The notes: generated by a model from the letters alone, not told the origin. A DNA stretch of 64,000 nt from Vibrio variabilis (GCF_003263785.1 NZ_JYJK01000047.1:49801-113800); one strand, 5' to 3'. Shown: positions 19,158 through 29,466, counted from the stretch's first letter. Translations and numbers: made by a program.

Positions 19158-20098
19158 TTACAGATAGCGAGAGTTAGTTTTGGTTTCGTCAGGAACCGAC
19201 TTGAATCGCTTGTGCATCCATAGCCACTGTTCTGGCGCGCGCAAAATGATCTTCTCTACGTACTGATTCATTAGTGCTGCTGCGGCCACTTCGTCTTTCT
19301 TTGGATATTCATCTTCAATGGAGATGTCAGCGATGATCTCATATTTACCATCGGCATTTCTAAAACCAGATCCTGGAACGATGGCACACTTACTGGTGTA
19401 AGCCAATATACTGGTGCCCGTGGTGGTGCAGGCTTCTTCTACGGCAAAGAAAGGTACGAACACAGATTTGTTGTGACCATAATCTTGATCCGGAAGGTAG
19501 AACAAACGGTGACCTTGGCGCATGACGCGGATCATCGATTTTAAATCGGTACGATAAATCAGTTTGTTGCCGTTGCGAGTACGACCGCGGTACTGGATGA
19601 ATTCGTAAGCGGGATTACTGTGTGGACGATAGGCGCCATACCCTGGGAGCCCCAGCACAGCAAAAGCGCGAGCGGTGATCTCAAGGTTGAGTGCGTGCAC
19701 GCAGCACAGCAGTACGCCTTTATTGTTGGCTTCATGTTGCTAAGTGCACTGATGTCTTTCTCGACCAGAATACGTTTAAAGCGCCAAGTTGGCCAAAACC
19801 AAGTAATGCCCGTTTCGATGAGCGCCATGCCAGAGTTCTTAAAGTTCTCTTCCACAAAGGCGTCTATTTCTTGAGGGCTTTTTTCTGGAAATGCCAACTC
19901 TAGGTTACGACGCGCAATTTGAGCGCGCTTGCCGCCAAAGCGCATGGCGAATTTGCCAAGGCCACGACCGAGTTTATACAGCAGCGCGTAAGGTAGCAGG
20001 TTGACAATCAGTGCCAACAGGCCAAAGCCTATCCACACGCCCCAGTGTTTGGGATGCAGCAGTGACAGGCTGAAGTCCGGTTTTTTGTCAATTTTCAT
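19158..20098 (-). CDS. lpxL: Lipid A lauroyl/myristoyl acyltransferase LpxL (one frameshift near 19734)
   Basis: This is a second HtrB-family acyltransferase of about 313 residues once one base is restored near 19734 (coding ACATGAAGCC should read ATGGAAGCC). The N-terminal half contains the membrane anchor and RRNLELAFPEKSPQEID. The second half begins around the catalytic HALNLE (H-X4-E) and includes FYLPDQDYGHNKSVFVPFF. It works on the inner face of the inner membrane before the LpxN step. It lies between slmA (5-bp gap) and lpxN on the same strand. The break falls just before the catalytic motif, so a real lesion would inactivate it; a sequencing deletion is more likely. Confidence 0.85.
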
Positions 20099-20103
20099 TA
20101 GCG

Positions 20104-20694
20104 TTATTGCAGTTGTAGTTTTAGCAGCGCCCAGTACTCGTCAAAGGTGGACGTAGGGGTGTATTTAAAATCAGAACGAACAAAGCGGTTCAAGCTGCCT
20201 TCTACTTGACCGAGTAATTGAGCTGCGAGGATCTTTTCATCCACCGGGAAGCTTTTGCCTTCACGAATCTTGCGCTCACGCAAAATTTGACGCAGAGATG
20301 TCTCAATTCTTTCATAAAGCTGATTAATTCGGTCACGTAATCGTTCATTCTCAAACATTAGAGCATGGCCAGAGAGAATGCGACTCAAACCTGGATTACG
20401 TTCAGAAAACGCCAGAATCAATTGCAACACCAGACGAATGCGAGTCAGGGTGTCTTTTTCTTCATCTAAAATGCGGTTGATGCGAGACATGAGCGACTCT
20501 TCGATGAACTCAATCAGTCCTTCAAACATACGCGCTTTGCTTGGAAAATGACGATAGAGTGCCGCTTCAGACACGCCCACTTGCTTGGCAAGTTTTGCGG
20601 TCGTGATGCGAGACGTCCCTTCGTTGGACTCTAGCATCTGAGCAAGAGCCTGAAGGATCTCCTCTTTTCGGTTCGACTTTCTCGTAGCGGACAT
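20104..20694 (-). CDS. slmA: Nucleoid occlusion factor SlmA
   Basis: The 196-residue TetR-fold protein has an N-terminal helix-turn-helix ([20 protein letters not shown]). It starts [20 protein letters not shown] and carries the long C-terminal dimer helices typical of SlmA. SlmA binds specific chromosomal sites and blocks FtsZ assembly over the nucleoid. Its position between coaBC and the lipid A genes matches other Vibrio genomes. The 229-bp upstream gap contains a perfect DnaA box at 20779-20787. Confidence 0.92.
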   Translation of the reverse strand: MSATRKSNRKEEILQALAQMLESNEGTSRITTAKLAKQVGVSEAALYRHFPSKARMFEGLIEFIEESLMSRINRILDEEKDTLTRIRLVLQLILAFSERNPGLSRILSGHALMFENERLRDRINQLYERIETSLRQILRERKIREGKSFPVDEKILAAQLLGQVEGSLNRFVRSDFKYTPTSTFDEYWALLKLQLQ

Positions 20695-20778
20695 AAATCC
20701 TATTCCTTTTGATTACTGCATGCCGAAATCAGCACGATAACGCCCATAAGTGAATCTGTTAGTGTACCTAAGCGCGTT

Positions 20779-20787
20779 TTATCCACA
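20779..20787 (+). promoter_or_regulatory. Perfect DnaA box upstream of slmA
   Basis: TTATCCACA matches the R1-type DnaA box exactly. It is 85 bp before the slmA start codon, in the slmA/coaBC gap. A 9-mer occurs by chance in a genome of this size, so function is only a possibility. Confidence 0.4.
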
Positions 20788-20923
20788 CAGTTCAACGTGC
20801 TAAATGGTTGAAGTGTGTAACAATCTATCTCGCAAGGTGGGCGAGCAGAGGGAGTGAGGCGGCGCAGTGTTTGTACCACGCGGCCTTTAACTGCCTAGCG
20901 TTAGCGAGCTATGCCTCAGAGAG

Positions 20924-22130
20924 CTATGCGTTGATGAGCTTAGCACTGATGCACTCGAGAATAGCGCGGCCTAACTCGATTTTCTTTGCGCTACCAAGCG
21001 CTTGCTGTCCGCCTTGCCAGTACACGGTAATCGCATTTGAATCACTGTTAAAGCCTTGACCCGCAACAGAGACATCATTTGCACAAATCATGTCCAGATT
21101 CTTACGAGAAAGCTTATCCAATGCGTAAGTTTCCACATCTTGGGTTTCTGCCGCAAAGCCAACGGTAAATGGACGAGACGTGCTGAGTGAGGCGACATCG
21201 GCGATAATGTCTGGGTTTTTCACCATCGCTATCTGCATATCATTGTTGTCTGCGGTCTTTTTGATTTTTTGCGTCGCGACATCGACAGGGCGGTAATCGG
21301 CGACCGCCGCACAGCTATAAAGATATCGTGAGAGACTGCAGCGTCTAGAGATGCCTGGTGCATCTCTGGCGCGCTGGTCACATCGACACGCTTAACGCCA
21401 ACTGGCGTAGTAAGCGCAACGGGACCTGCAATCAGAGTGACATTAGCGCCCATTTGACTGGCCGCTTCGGCAAGTGCGAACCCCATTTTTCCAGAGCTGT
21501 GGTTGGAGATATAGCGCACAGGGTCAATCGCTTCACGCGTTGGACCTGCGGTAATCACCACCGATTTTCCTACCAAGGCTTAGGACCAAAGAACTGCTCA
21601 CAGCGCTCAACCAACTGCATTGGCTCGAGCATGCGGCCAGGACCGACATCACCACAAGCCTGCTCACCTGCGGCTGGTCCCCAAATCATCATGCCACGAC
21701 GGGAAAGCGTTGCGATGTTCTCTTGGGTGGCGATATTGCGATACATCTGTTGATTCATCGCCGGTGACACCGCAATAGGGGCGTCTGTGGCGAGCACTAA
21801 CGTGGTCAGTAAATCGTTGCCCATTCCGGCCGCCATGCGACCGATGAGATCGGCAGTCGCAGGTGCAAGCAGAACCAAGTCTGCCCATTTAGCCAGTTCA
21901 ATGTGCCCCATTGAGGCTTCAGCGGCAGGGTCAAGCAAGCTATCAGATACCGGTCTTCCCGAAACGGCTTGCATCGTCAGTGGGGTGATAAATTCTTTTG
22001 CCGCTTTCGTCATCACGACTTGAACCTCGGCACCACGTTCGATTAGGCGTCTGGTTAGCTCGGCACATTTATAGGCGGCGATGCCACCGCTAATACCAAG
22101 CAGTATTTTCTTACCCGCTAAAGTTTGCAT
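20924..22130 (-). CDS. coaBC: Bifunctional CoaBC (phosphopantothenoylcysteine synthase/decarboxylase), two frameshifts
   Basis: CoaBC makes and decarboxylates phosphopantothenoylcysteine in coenzyme A synthesis. Three frames join after adding one base near 21580 (AAGCCTTGG to AAGCCCTTGG) and one near 21310 (TGTGCGG to TGTGGCGG), giving about 402 residues. The CoaC flavoprotein half shows [10 protein letters not shown] and the substrate loop [11 protein letters not shown]. The CoaB half shows [20 protein letters not shown], followed by KMGFALAE. The start at 22130 has GGAG 6 nt upstream; an ATG 15 codons earlier lacks one. Because the enzyme is essential, the breaks are almost certainly sequence errors. 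Confidence 0.9.
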
Positions 22131-22357
22131 AGCTTGCTCCTTACAATTTTCTGCGGCTAAGATAGCAAAAGCCATGCTCCGCCGCTACTGTCGTACCGCT
22201 GGCACAAGATTTTCCCACCTTTGCAAGGAGTCCTCACTAACAAACTGAACAGTTACATAAAGTCCCTTCTAGGCTCGCAGCCTATCACCTGCTTACTGCA
22301 ACTTTTGATGTTATGCGTCATAACTTCCCTAATGTTGATTTTCCCCTCTATATAGCT

Positions 22358-23032
22358 ATGACATTACATCAGCTCCCCAAAGACTCCATGCCGCGAGAAA
22401 AATTACTTAGCCGTGGCAGTCACGCGCTTTCCGATGCTGAGTTACTGGCGATATTTTTACGAACCGGGATAAAAGGGAAGAATGTGATTCAGCTTGCTGA
22501 TGATCTGCTGGCTGAGTTTGGTTCACTACGCGCTCTGTTTTCCGCTACCAATGACGAGTTTTGTCGGCATAAAGGACTTGGTGTCGCTAAGTATGTGCAG
22601 CTTCAAGCGGTACTGGAAATGAGCCAGCGCTATTTATCAGAGACCCTGCAGCGTGGTGATAGCTTAAATAGCCCTGAGCACACCAAGCACTATTTGATGT
22701 CGATACTGCGCGATCGTCAGCGCGAAGCCTTCTATATATTGTTTTTAGATAACCAAAATCGGGTGATTGCTGATGAGGTGATGTTTGAAGGCACCATAGA
22801 CGCGGCTTCTGTATACCCAAGAGAAGTGGTTAAGCGCGCGTTAGAGCATAACTCCGCGGCGCTAATACTGGCGCATAACCATCCATCGGGGATTGCTGAG
22901 CCGAGTCAGGCCGACAGAAGGATCACCAGAAGATTGAGTGATGCACTTGGACTGGTCGATATTCGTGTGCTTGACCATTTTGTGATTGGCGATGGGGAAG
23001 TGGTCTCGTTTGTCGAAAGAGGCTGGATTTAG
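22358..23032 (+). CDS. radC: RadC/JAB-domain DNA repair family protein
   Basis: The 224-residue protein from ATG 22358 has an N-terminal helix-hairpin-helix region ([19 protein letters not shown]) and a C-terminal MPN/JAB metalloprotease-like domain with the motif [15 protein letters not shown]. The frame is open from an ATG at 22313, but family members begin near [17 protein letters not shown]. RadC was linked to recombinational repair in early work that was later questioned; its activity is unclear. It diverges from coaBC, as is common in gammaproteobacteria, and precedes rpmB. Confidence 0.9.
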   Translation: MTLHQLPKDSMPREKLLSRGSHALSDAELLAIFLRTGIKGKNVIQLADDLLAEFGSLRALFSATNDEFCRHKGLGVAKYVQLQAVLEMSQRYLSETLQRGDSLNSPEHTKHYLMSILRDRQREAFYILFLDNQNRVIADEVMFEGTIDAASVYPREVVKRALEHNSAALILAHNHPSGIAEPSQADRRITRRLSDALGLVDIRVLDHFVIGDGEVVSFVERGWI

Positions 23033-23331
23033 CCCTTTAAACAGGAGAAAGCGTTTTTTATTGTAATAACTGTGATACAGAGCTTTTGTTTTGGTGATTT
23101 TCTGCTATGATTCGCGCACTAAATTATCAACCAACATCAGCTCAAAGTGAAAAAGATCAGCAAATCCTTAAAAAAGGATCTGTTCGGGTCTTGAGCAATG
23201 CATGTCAAGTTAGTATAATGCGCGACCTTTGATAGCCTTGTATGGGTATTCCATAATGGTTATGGCCTCTTATAATTGAGGTTCGGCCACCAAGGTTGAT
23301 ATCGAGCTGAAACGATTTGGAGAAGACATTC
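23033..23331 (+). other. radC-rpmB intergenic region with rpmB leader
   Basis: The gap holds the rpmB promoter (23191-23219) and a leader of about 105 nt before the rpmB start. An imperfect repeat AAATCCTTAAAAAAGGATCT lies near 23161-23181. I see no terminator for radC with a clear T-tract. Confidence 0.4.
23191..23219 (+). promoter_or_regulatory. Sigma-70 promoter of rpmB-rpmG
   Basis: The -35 TTGAGC (23191-23196) and the -10 TATAAT (23214-23219) are separated by 17 bp, with a GC-rich GCGCGACC just after the -10, as expected for a growth-rate-regulated ribosomal promoter. Confidence 0.75.
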
Positions 23332-23568
23332 ATGTCCCGAGTATGCCAAGTAACTGGTAAGCGTCCTGTAACGGGTAACAACCGTTCACACGCACGAAAT
23401 GCTACCAAGCGTCGTTTTCTGCCGAACCTACAAACTCATCGTTTCTGGGTAGAAAGCGAAAAACGCTTTGTTAAACTACGTCTAACCGCTAAGGGTATGC
23501 GTATTATTGATAAGAAAGGCATCGATGCTGTTCTTGTTGATATTCGCGCTCGTGGCGAGAACGTATAA
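23332..23568 (+). CDS. rpmB: 50S ribosomal protein L28
   Basis: The 78-residue basic protein begins [20 protein letters not shown], the L28 signature, and ends [15 protein letters not shown] lies about 9 nt before the ATG at 23332. rpmG follows 13 bp later, the conserved rpmBG operon. Confidence 0.97.
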   Translation: MSRVCQVTGKRPVTGNNRSHARNATKRRFLPNLQTHRFWVESEKRFVKLRLTAKGMRIIDKKGIDAVLVDIRARGENV

Positions 23569-23581
23569 GAGGAATTAAGCA

Positions 23582-23749
23582 ATGGCTAAAGGCATTCGTG
23601 AGAAAATTCGTCTAGTATCTTCTGCAGGTACTGGTCACTTCTACACAACTGACAAGAACAAGCGTAACATGCCAGGCAAATTTGAGATCAAAAAGTTTGA
23701 TCCAGTTGTTCGCCAACACGTTATGTACAAAGAAGCTAAAATCAAATAA
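23582..23749 (+). CDS. rpmG: 50S ribosomal protein L33
   Basis: The 55-residue protein starts [19 protein letters not shown] and ends MYKEAKIK. It has no CxxC pairs, so it is the zinc-independent form of L33. GAGG precedes the ATG and a strong terminator follows. Confidence 0.96.
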   Translation: MAKGIREKIRLVSSAGTGHFYTTDKNKRNMPGKFEIKKFDPVVRQHVMYKEAKIK

Positions 23750-23776
23750 TTGATAAGTTTCTGCTTGTAAGTATTG

Positions 23777-23802
23777 AAAACCCAGCTTCGGCTGGGTTTT
23801 TT
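23777..23802. terminator. Terminator after rpmG
   Basis: AAAACCCAGC (23777-23786) pairs with GCTGGGTTTT (23791-23800) around a TTCG tetraloop, followed by T residues. It may also stop trmL transcription from the other side. Confidence 0.9.
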
Positions 23803-23847
23803 ATTGCCTGACATTCAGGCTCGGGTCACGCTCTCGTTAAAAAGGGC

Positions 23848-24324
23848 TTAAACCGCCCCTTCAAAACCAAACTGTCGCCACGCCTCATAGGCAATAATCG
23901 CCACTGCATTGGATAGGTTTAGACTGCGCGCATCTGGCATCATAGGTATGCGAATGCGTTGCTCCATTGGCAGGCTTTCAATCACTTCTGCAGGTAAGCC
24001 ACGAGTTTCTGGACCAAACAACAACACATCACCTTGCTGGTACTTCGCATCGGTATGGTGGCCGGTGGTTTTTGTGGTGCAAGCAAACAAGCGATAGTTC
24101 GGGTTGTTTTCTTCTAAGTAAGCAAGAAACGCCGCGTAGTCTTTGTGGCGTTTTACGCGCGCAAGATCGTGATAGTCGAGACCTGCACGGCGTACTTTCT
24201 TCTCTTCTAAATCAAAACCAAGCGGTTCAATAAGGTGTAGGTTTGCACCGCAGTTGGCACAAAGACGGATGATGTTTCCGGTGTTTGGAGCAATTTCTGG
24301 CTCGTAGAGGGCGATATCAAACAT
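23848..24324 (-). CDS. trmL: tRNA (cytidine/uridine-34-2'-O)-methyltransferase
   Basis: This 158-residue SPOUT-fold enzyme methylates the wobble ribose of tRNA-Leu isoacceptors using S-adenosylmethionine. Family motifs are [20 protein letters not shown] near the start, [10 protein letters not shown] in the cofactor knot and [17 protein letters not shown] near the end. Length matches E. coli TrmL. Confidence 0.94.
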   Translation of the reverse strand: MFDIALYEPEIAPNTGNIIRLCANCGANLHLIEPLGFDLEEKKVRRAGLDYHDLARVKRHKDYAAFLAYLEENNPNYRLFACTTKTTGHHTDAKYQQGDVLLFGPETRGLPAEVIESLPMEQRIRIPMMPDARSLNLSNAVAIIAYEAWRQFGFEGAV

Positions 24325-24431
24325 AGTGGCTGTCGACTCATACTAAACAATGCGATGAGTATACCTGAAGTAGACAGTAAAGCGACGGGGAGAGGAATAC
24401 AGCGCACGCGAGGGCGCACGCTGTCATGATT

Positions 24432-25554
24432 TTAAAGCTTATCCGTCACAGCCAGCGTCGCTGCCACCATGTCATGACCAAACTTAATACTGCGCTCAGG
24501 CGACCAACCATACAAAGGATCTGGATAGTTGTTGTTGTCCTTAAACGGCATCTCGATGGTGTATGACAAGCAGTTGAACTGCTCAGCAACCCAGTTTGAA
24601 CCGACGGTTAGATTTGCCTTACCCGGCTCGTCTTTATCGTAGCCATAGTCGTCTTGGAACTCAGGAGTAATGGTGAGTAGCGCTTGTTTGAACGCATTCT
24701 CAAGACCGGCGTGTCTCTCATCATAAGAAGGAATGCCTTCAGAGCCAGCAGCAAAGTTGTATGGGATCGCTTCATCACCATGAATGTCCAAGAACATGTC
24801 GACGCCCGTCTGAAGCATCTTCTCACGTACTAGGAATACCTCAGGCTTTTTTCCATAGAAGGTGTTTGCCACTCACGGTTTAGGTTGACACCCACCGCGT
24901 TAGTGCGCAGGTGACCGCGGTTTGCGCCATCTGGGTTCATGTTTGGTACTACGTAGAGCACGGCTTTTTCTAGCAGCGCTTGCGCAGTGGTGTCGGTTTC
25001 ATCGACAAGGCGCTGGATCAGGCCTTCCATAAACCATTCTGCCATGGTCTCGCCTGGGTGCTGACGAGCAATCACCCAAATGTTCTTTTTACCTTCTTCT
25101 GGCTCGCCAAAAGTGAGCAGTGACATATCGTTGTTGTCTAACGTATGACCCAGGGTTTCAAGGGTGCAGTGGTGCTCGGTTTGCGCCATGTGCAAAAGAT
25201 CGAGGTGGCGGTCATAAGAGTACGGTGCAAAGTAAGCGAAATACATGGAGCCGCGCTCAGGTAGCACGTTGAAGCTCAGTGTGTCGCCATCGAACTCAGA
25301 TGGAATACGGAACCATTCTTCGCGGTCGTAAGACGCGACCACATCATAACCTTTCCAGCCTTCAGGGTAGCTGACTTAGCCAAATCAAGGATCTTGATGG
25401 TGTGGGATTGTTCAGCCTGAGTTTCTAGGCGGAAATGAAACCACTGATAAAACTTAGACTGATGGTCATTTTGTATCTTTAGCTGGATATCGTCTTTATT
25501 CTCAATGCTGACAACCTCAATGTTGCCACTTTCGAAATTGCTGAAGATCTTCAT
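24432..25554 (-). CDS. M14-family zinc carboxypeptidase (two frameshifts near 25370 and 24845)
   Basis: Three frames join into about 375 residues when one base is added in TCAGCTACC near 25370 and one in AAAGCCTGAGG near 24845. The N-terminal 120 residues form the beta-rich domain of the cytosolic-type M14 carboxypeptidases (PaCCP-like). The catalytic domain shows the zinc ligands in ARQHPGETMAEW (HxxE), the arginine region NMNPDGANRGHLRTNAVG, LDIHGDE for the third zinc ligand, and a C-terminal SYTIEMPFKDN carrying the catalytic Glu. There is no signal peptide, so it acts in the cytoplasm. The natural substrate is unknown. The second break lies at the LNREW/SPEVF region between metal-binding elements. 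Confidence 0.82.
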
Positions 25555-25637
25555 CTGCTTGATTCTCTTATTGTGTTGAGCATGAGCCGGAAGGCTACCA
25601 CAAAGAGTGTAGAATCAATATCGCTTCGTTGCCTGAT

Positions 25638-27023
25638 TTATAGTGGCAGCTCTACGTGCATTTTTAGACCGCCTAATTCACTACGTGATGCCATGATTTG
25701 GCCGCGATGTTGAAGAATCGCGCTTTGCGTAATTGCCAACCCTAAGCCAGTACCACCTGAGTCGCGATCGCGAGCGGTAGAAACCCGGTAAAACGGCCTA
25801 AAGATATCTTCAAGTTCATCATCAGGTACTCCGGGGCCATCGTCTTCAACAATAATGTGCAGCATGTCATCGTGCTGATACAACGCAATATTGATCTCGG
25901 ACTCACCATAGCGGATCGCATTACGCACGATATTTTCAATCGCACTCATGAGCAGCTTAGGATTACCAGCGATAGAGAGCTCCGGAATCGTTGAGAAGTG
26001 CAAAGTTTTGCCTACTTGCTCGGCTTCAAACTGAGCATCACTGAAGATCTCCTCCCAAAGGCTGCTTGCTGGCTGACTTTCGCGGGTAACATGACTGCCG
26101 GTGTTCATCCGAGACAGCTCCAAAAGCTCGGCAATCATTTGCTCAAGACGCTGGGCTTCCGTGTCTATGCGGGTCAGTTCTGCGCTCTCACCTTGCTTAC
26201 GGGTCGCGAGACCTGTCGCCATGCGGAGCCTTGTGAGAGGTGAACGCAGCTCGTGGGAGATGTCTGACAGTAGCCTTTGCTGACCGGAAATCATTTGATT
26301 CACAGCCAGTACCATTTGGTTAAAACTTTGTCCTGCTTGCTTAAACTCTGTCGTGCCAGTTTCTAGAGTCGGATCTGGATTGAACTCTCCCTTGGCAACA
26401 CGCTTGGCGGCGCGCTCAAGACGGCGAGCAGGTTGGCTCAGTGCCCATGCCAGCCAAAGCAGAAGCGGCGTGCTGACGGCCATCACCACTAACAAAAGTT
26501 GGAATGGTTTATCAAACATTCTGAGTAAAAACGGCGGAGGTTGATTCCAGCGCATACCGATATAAAGGTCATACTCTTGCTTGGCTAAGTTAATCGGTAC
26601 AGGGCCAACCAGCATGTAACGGCCGTAGAGTTTTTGCATTGGCTTGTCGAACGTATCAACCGAGGTAATGAAGTTTTTCAGCATACGCTCTTTAAAGTCG
26701 ACATGCTTCTGAGTACTTAAGATGTTGCCGGCTTTATCGACAATGAAGAAGCTTGGTCCTTTTGTCTTGCGGTCTTTATTGTGCATACGCTCGGACTTAT
26801 CCAGTTGATAGACAATACGACCAATACTTGGTTCGTTGGCAAACTGACGTTCAATTCTGTCACGAGATGCTTTTATCTGACCAAGCCCCTCGGTGGAGAC
26901 TTCTCTCGCCACGCGAGGATCGAGGTGGGGCAGTGCCAGTACCGCAATCAGTACCAGCAACATGGTAAACCAAAAGATCGCAAAAATTCGGCCGTAGAGG
27001 CTGCTGATTTTTGGCAGTTTCAT
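25638..27023 (-). CDS. cpxA: Envelope-stress sensor histidine kinase CpxA
   Basis: The 461-residue kinase has two TM segments (about 12-30 and 165-190) flanking a periplasmic sensor domain, then HAMP, HisKA and HATPase_c domains. Motifs are the H-box SDISHELRSPLTRLRMATG, the N-box IVRNAIRYGES, the G1 box EDDGPGVPDDE and the G2 box GGTGLGLAI. It phosphorylates CpxR when envelope proteins misfold. cpxR ends 2 bp before it, so the two are co-transcribed. The CpxP-like inhibitor is divergently encoded. Confidence 0.94.
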   Translation of the reverse strand: MKLPKISSLYGRIFAIFWFTMLLVLIAVLALPHLDPRVAREVSTEGLGQIKASRDRIERQFANEPSIGRIVYQLDKSERMHNKDRKTKGPSFFIVDKAGNILSTQKHVDFKERMLKNFITSVDTFDKPMQKLYGRYMLVGPVPINLAKQEYDLYIGMRWNQPPPFLLRMFDKPFQLLLVVMAVSTPLLLWLAWALSQPARRLERAAKRVAKGEFNPDPTLETGTTEFKQAGQSFNQMVLAVNQMISGQQRLLSDISHELRSPLTRLRMATGLATRKQGESAELTRIDTEAQRLEQMIAELLELSRMNTGSHVTRESQPASSLWEEIFSDAQFEAEQVGKTLHFSTIPELSIAGNPKLLMSAIENIVRNAIRYGESEINIALYQHDDMLHIIVEDDGPGVPDDELEDIFRPFYRVSTARDRDSGGTGLGLAITQSAILQHRGQIMASRSELGGLKMHVELPL

Positions 27024-27025
27024 GC

Positions 27026-27709
27026 TTACTCCTTCACCAGTAAGTAGCCACGACCGCGCAAGGTTTTAATCCTTGGCTTACCATCGCTCTTTTCTGGCAG
27101 CTTTTTACGTAAGTTAGAGACGTGCATATCCACCGCTCGGTCGAATGCTGACAGTCGCTTGCCGAGTACTTCAAGACTCAGCGCTTCTTTGGTTAGCGTT
27201 TCCCCTGGGTGCTGGACGAAATAGTGCAGCAGCGCAAATTCGGTGGTGGTCAGGTCGAGTGCCTGGCTTTGGCACGTGGCTTCTTGTTTGGCTGGGAATA
27301 CCTGAATGTCATCAAAACGTATGCCATCGGATGAGCTCGATTCTGATTTGTTACTGGTGCGCCTTAATATGGCCTTGATGCGTGCGAGCAGCTCTCGGTC
27401 GCTAAATGGCTTAGGTAGATAGTCATCGGCGCCAAGTTCAAGACCAATGACACGGTCTATCTCCTCACCCTTTGCCGTCAGCATCAATACTGGAGTATCC
27501 CAATTTTCGCGTAGCTTCTTAAGCGTATCCATACCATTGAGGCGCGGCATCATCACATCCATCAATACTAAATCAATGGTCTCGCTCATTGCCTCTAAGC
27601 CAGCAAAACCATCGTTGGCCTCTGAAACCTCAAAGCCCTCATAGCTTAAGATGTCTTTGAGAAGGCTAGTTAGCTCGGTGTCGTCATCGATAAGAAGAAT
27701 GTGTGCCAT
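27026..27709 (-). CDS. cpxR: Response regulator CpxR
   Basis: The 227-residue OmpR-type regulator has a receiver domain (DDD near residues 8-10, phospho-Asp in LVLMDVMMPRLNG, Lys in LPKPFSDREL) and a C-terminal winged helix (ALSLEVLGKRLSAFDRAVDMH and ending RGRGYLLVKE). Its own promoter region contains two GTAAA-type CpxR boxes, so it is very likely autoregulated. Confidence 0.95.
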   Translation of the reverse strand: MAHILLIDDDTELTSLLKDILSYEGFEVSEANDGFAGLEAMSETIDLVLMDVMMPRLNGMDTLKKLRENWDTPVLMLTAKGEEIDRVIGLELGADDYLPKPFSDRELLARIKAILRRTSNKSESSSSDGIRFDDIQVFPAKQEATCQSQALDLTTTEFALLHYFVQHPGETLTKEALSLEVLGKRLSAFDRAVDMHVSNLRKKLPEKSDGKPRIKTLRGRGYLLVKE

Positions 27710-27771
27710 GATCTACCTCGGTCTTGTTGTGCCCTGTAATAATAAAGCGTTCGTGGCTCAAAAAAGCGATC

Positions 27772-27807
27772 TTTACGATTCTTTACGCTCACTGTACGTT
27801 GCTTTAC
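27772..27807. promoter_or_regulatory. Two tandem CpxR boxes between cpxR and cpxP
   Basis: Read on the minus strand, 27786-27772 is GTAAA-GAATC-GTAAA, a perfect GTAAA-N5-GTAAA box. A second, 27807-27793, is GTAAA-GCAAC-GTACA with one mismatch. The boxes are 21 bp apart, about two helical turns, in the gap between the divergent cpxRA and cpxP genes. They should mediate activation in both directions. Confidence 0.85.
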
Positions 27808-27878
27808 GCCTCAGCTTCTATTCTATACTCAAGCGCTGCAGAGGCAGCCATGGCATGAATCACATAAGGGTAAAGATT

Positions 27879-28400
27879 ATGAAATTTTCAAAGAAATGGG
27901 TTATCGCTGCAACGGTTCTTCCACTCGCACTAGGTTCTGCCAGTGCACTCGCTTACGGCGGTGGTAAAGGTGGTCATCACGGTAAAGGTGGCGAAGGCAT
28001 GTGTGGCGGTTTTGACGGCAAACGCATGTTCCGCGAATTAGACCTAACTGATGCACAAAAAGAGCAGATGAAGCAGCTACGTGAATCGAACAAAGCGCAG
28101 ATGAAACAGAAGTTTGATGGCGATTTCACGGCTAAGAAAGCAGAAATGCAAGCACACCAGCAGCAAATGCAAGATCTCGTATTAGCCGACACGTTTGATG
28201 CAGATGCGGCGAACGCATTGGCAACGCAAATGGTTGAGAAGCAAGCGGAGCGCCGCGTGAAGATGCTTGAGAAGCAACATGAAATGATGAGCATTTTAAC
28301 ACCAGAGCAGAAAGCGAAGTTTAAAGAGCTGTCTCAAGAGCGTATGGAAAAATGTTGGTCGAAAATGGAGAAGCGTGCAGAAAAACGCGCTTCTGAGTAA
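27879..28400 (+). CDS. cpxP: CpxP-like periplasmic stress regulator/chaperone
   Basis: The 173-residue precursor has a signal peptide (MKFSKKWVIAATVLPLALGS, cut near ALA). A Gly/His-rich stretch follows (GGGKGGHHGKGGEG), and then a helical body with two LTxxQ motifs, LTDAQKEQMKQLRES and LTPEQKAKFKELSQE. This is the CpxP/Spy fold. CpxP binds CpxA to damp the response and delivers misfolded proteins to DegP. I chose ATG 27879 (AAGGG 8 nt upstream) because it begins the signal peptide; the frame is open further upstream. Divergence from cpxRA across CpxR boxes supports the name over Spy. The His/Gly segment could bind metal. Confidence 0.85.
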   Translation: MKFSKKWVIAATVLPLALGSASALAYGGGKGGHHGKGGEGMCGGFDGKRMFRELDLTDAQKEQMKQLRESNKAQMKQKFDGDFTAKKAEMQAHQQQMQDLVLADTFDADAANALATQMVEKQAERRVKMLEKQHEMMSILTPEQKAKFKELSQERMEKCWSKMEKRAEKRASE

Positions 28401-28459
28401 TCGGCATATCTAGCGAGTCTAGAGTGAGCCTCGCTTTTAAGACAACGCAAGCGAATGTT

Positions 28460-28485
28460 AAGCGACCATTTTTGGTCGCTTTTTC
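28460..28485 (+). terminator. Terminator after cpxP
   Basis: AAGCGACCA (28460-28468) pairs with TGGTCGCTT (28473-28481), followed by TTTT. Confidence 0.85.
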
Positions 28486-28557
28486 TATTTTTGTCATCAT
28501 TTATCGGTATACTTGCTTTGTGTTTAGAAATATCTTCAAGGAACAACCACACAGCGC

Positions 28558-29466
28558 ATGAAGGACAATTACGCGAAACTGGTGACCACGGCTGCATGGG
28601 CAGCGACCACGGTAGCCACCATCCTGTTAATAGCGAAAGTGATCACTTGGTGGGTCACCGGCTCGGTAAGCTTACTGGCTTCTTTGATCGATTCATTGCT
28701 CGATATCGCCGCCTCATTGATCAACTTGATTGTGGTTCGATACTCACTTCAGCCTGCTGATAAAGAGCATACTTTTGGTCATGGTAAGGCCGAATCGCTG
28801 GCCGCACTGGCACAATCGATGTTCATCACGGGCTCTGCTTGTTTTCTCATTCTTAACGGTATCGATCGTTTCTTCCGGCCGCATGATCTCCAATCGCCTG
28901 AGTTGGGTATTTATGTCAGTCTATTCGCCTTAATCGTGACGTCGGGCTTGGTTGCGTTTCAAAAATATGTGGTTCGTAAAACCGGTAGCCAAGCGATTGC
29001 GGCCGATTCACTGCATTATCAAACCGACCTATATATGAACGTGGCGATCATGGTCGCTCTTGGACTGAGCTGGTATGGCGTTGGGCAAGCAGACTCGGTG
29101 TTTGCGATTGGCATTGGTGTGTTTATCTTAGTCAGCGCGATAAAAATGGCCTATGAATCGGTACAGTCGCTGCTGGATCGTCAATTACCGGAAGAAGAGC
29201 TCGTTGTTATTCGTCAGGTGTGTATTGACGTGGAAGGGGTGATTGGTGTGCATCAGCTAAGAACGCGCATGTCAGGCCCGGTTCGTTTCATTCAGTTACA
29301 CTTAGAGTTAGATGACCATCTGCCTCTTATAGAGGCGCACCGTATTGCTGACAGAGCAGAAGAAGAGGTCATTAAAGCGTTTCCAGGCGCGGATGTGATC
29401 ATTCACCAAGACCCATATTCTGTGGTGCTTCACGAAGAAGCAGAGCAAAAGCAGCAAGACTTTTAG
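28558..29466 (+). CDS. fieF: Cation diffusion facilitator FieF
   Basis: The 302-residue protein has six TM segments and a C-terminal cytoplasmic domain. Metal-site motifs visible are [12 protein letters not shown] in TM2 (DxxxD), [10 protein letters not shown] and [14 protein letters not shown] in TM5 (HxxxD). It exports Fe2+ and Zn2+ by proton antiport. Location next to cpxP is the same as in E. coli, where fieF follows cpxP. No frameshift is seen. Confidence 0.92.
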   Translation: MKDNYAKLVTTAAWAATTVATILLIAKVITWWVTGSVSLLASLIDSLLDIAASLINLIVVRYSLQPADKEHTFGHGKAESLAALAQSMFITGSACFLILNGIDRFFRPHDLQSPELGIYVSLFALIVTSGLVAFQKYVVRKTGSQAIAADSLHYQTDLYMNVAIMVALGLSWYGVGQADSVFAIGIGVFILVSAIKMAYESVQSLLDRQLPEEELVVIRQVCIDVEGVIGVHQLRTRMSGPVRFIQLHLELDDHLPLIEAHRIADRAEEEVIKAFPGADVIIHQDPYSVVLHEEAEQKQQDF

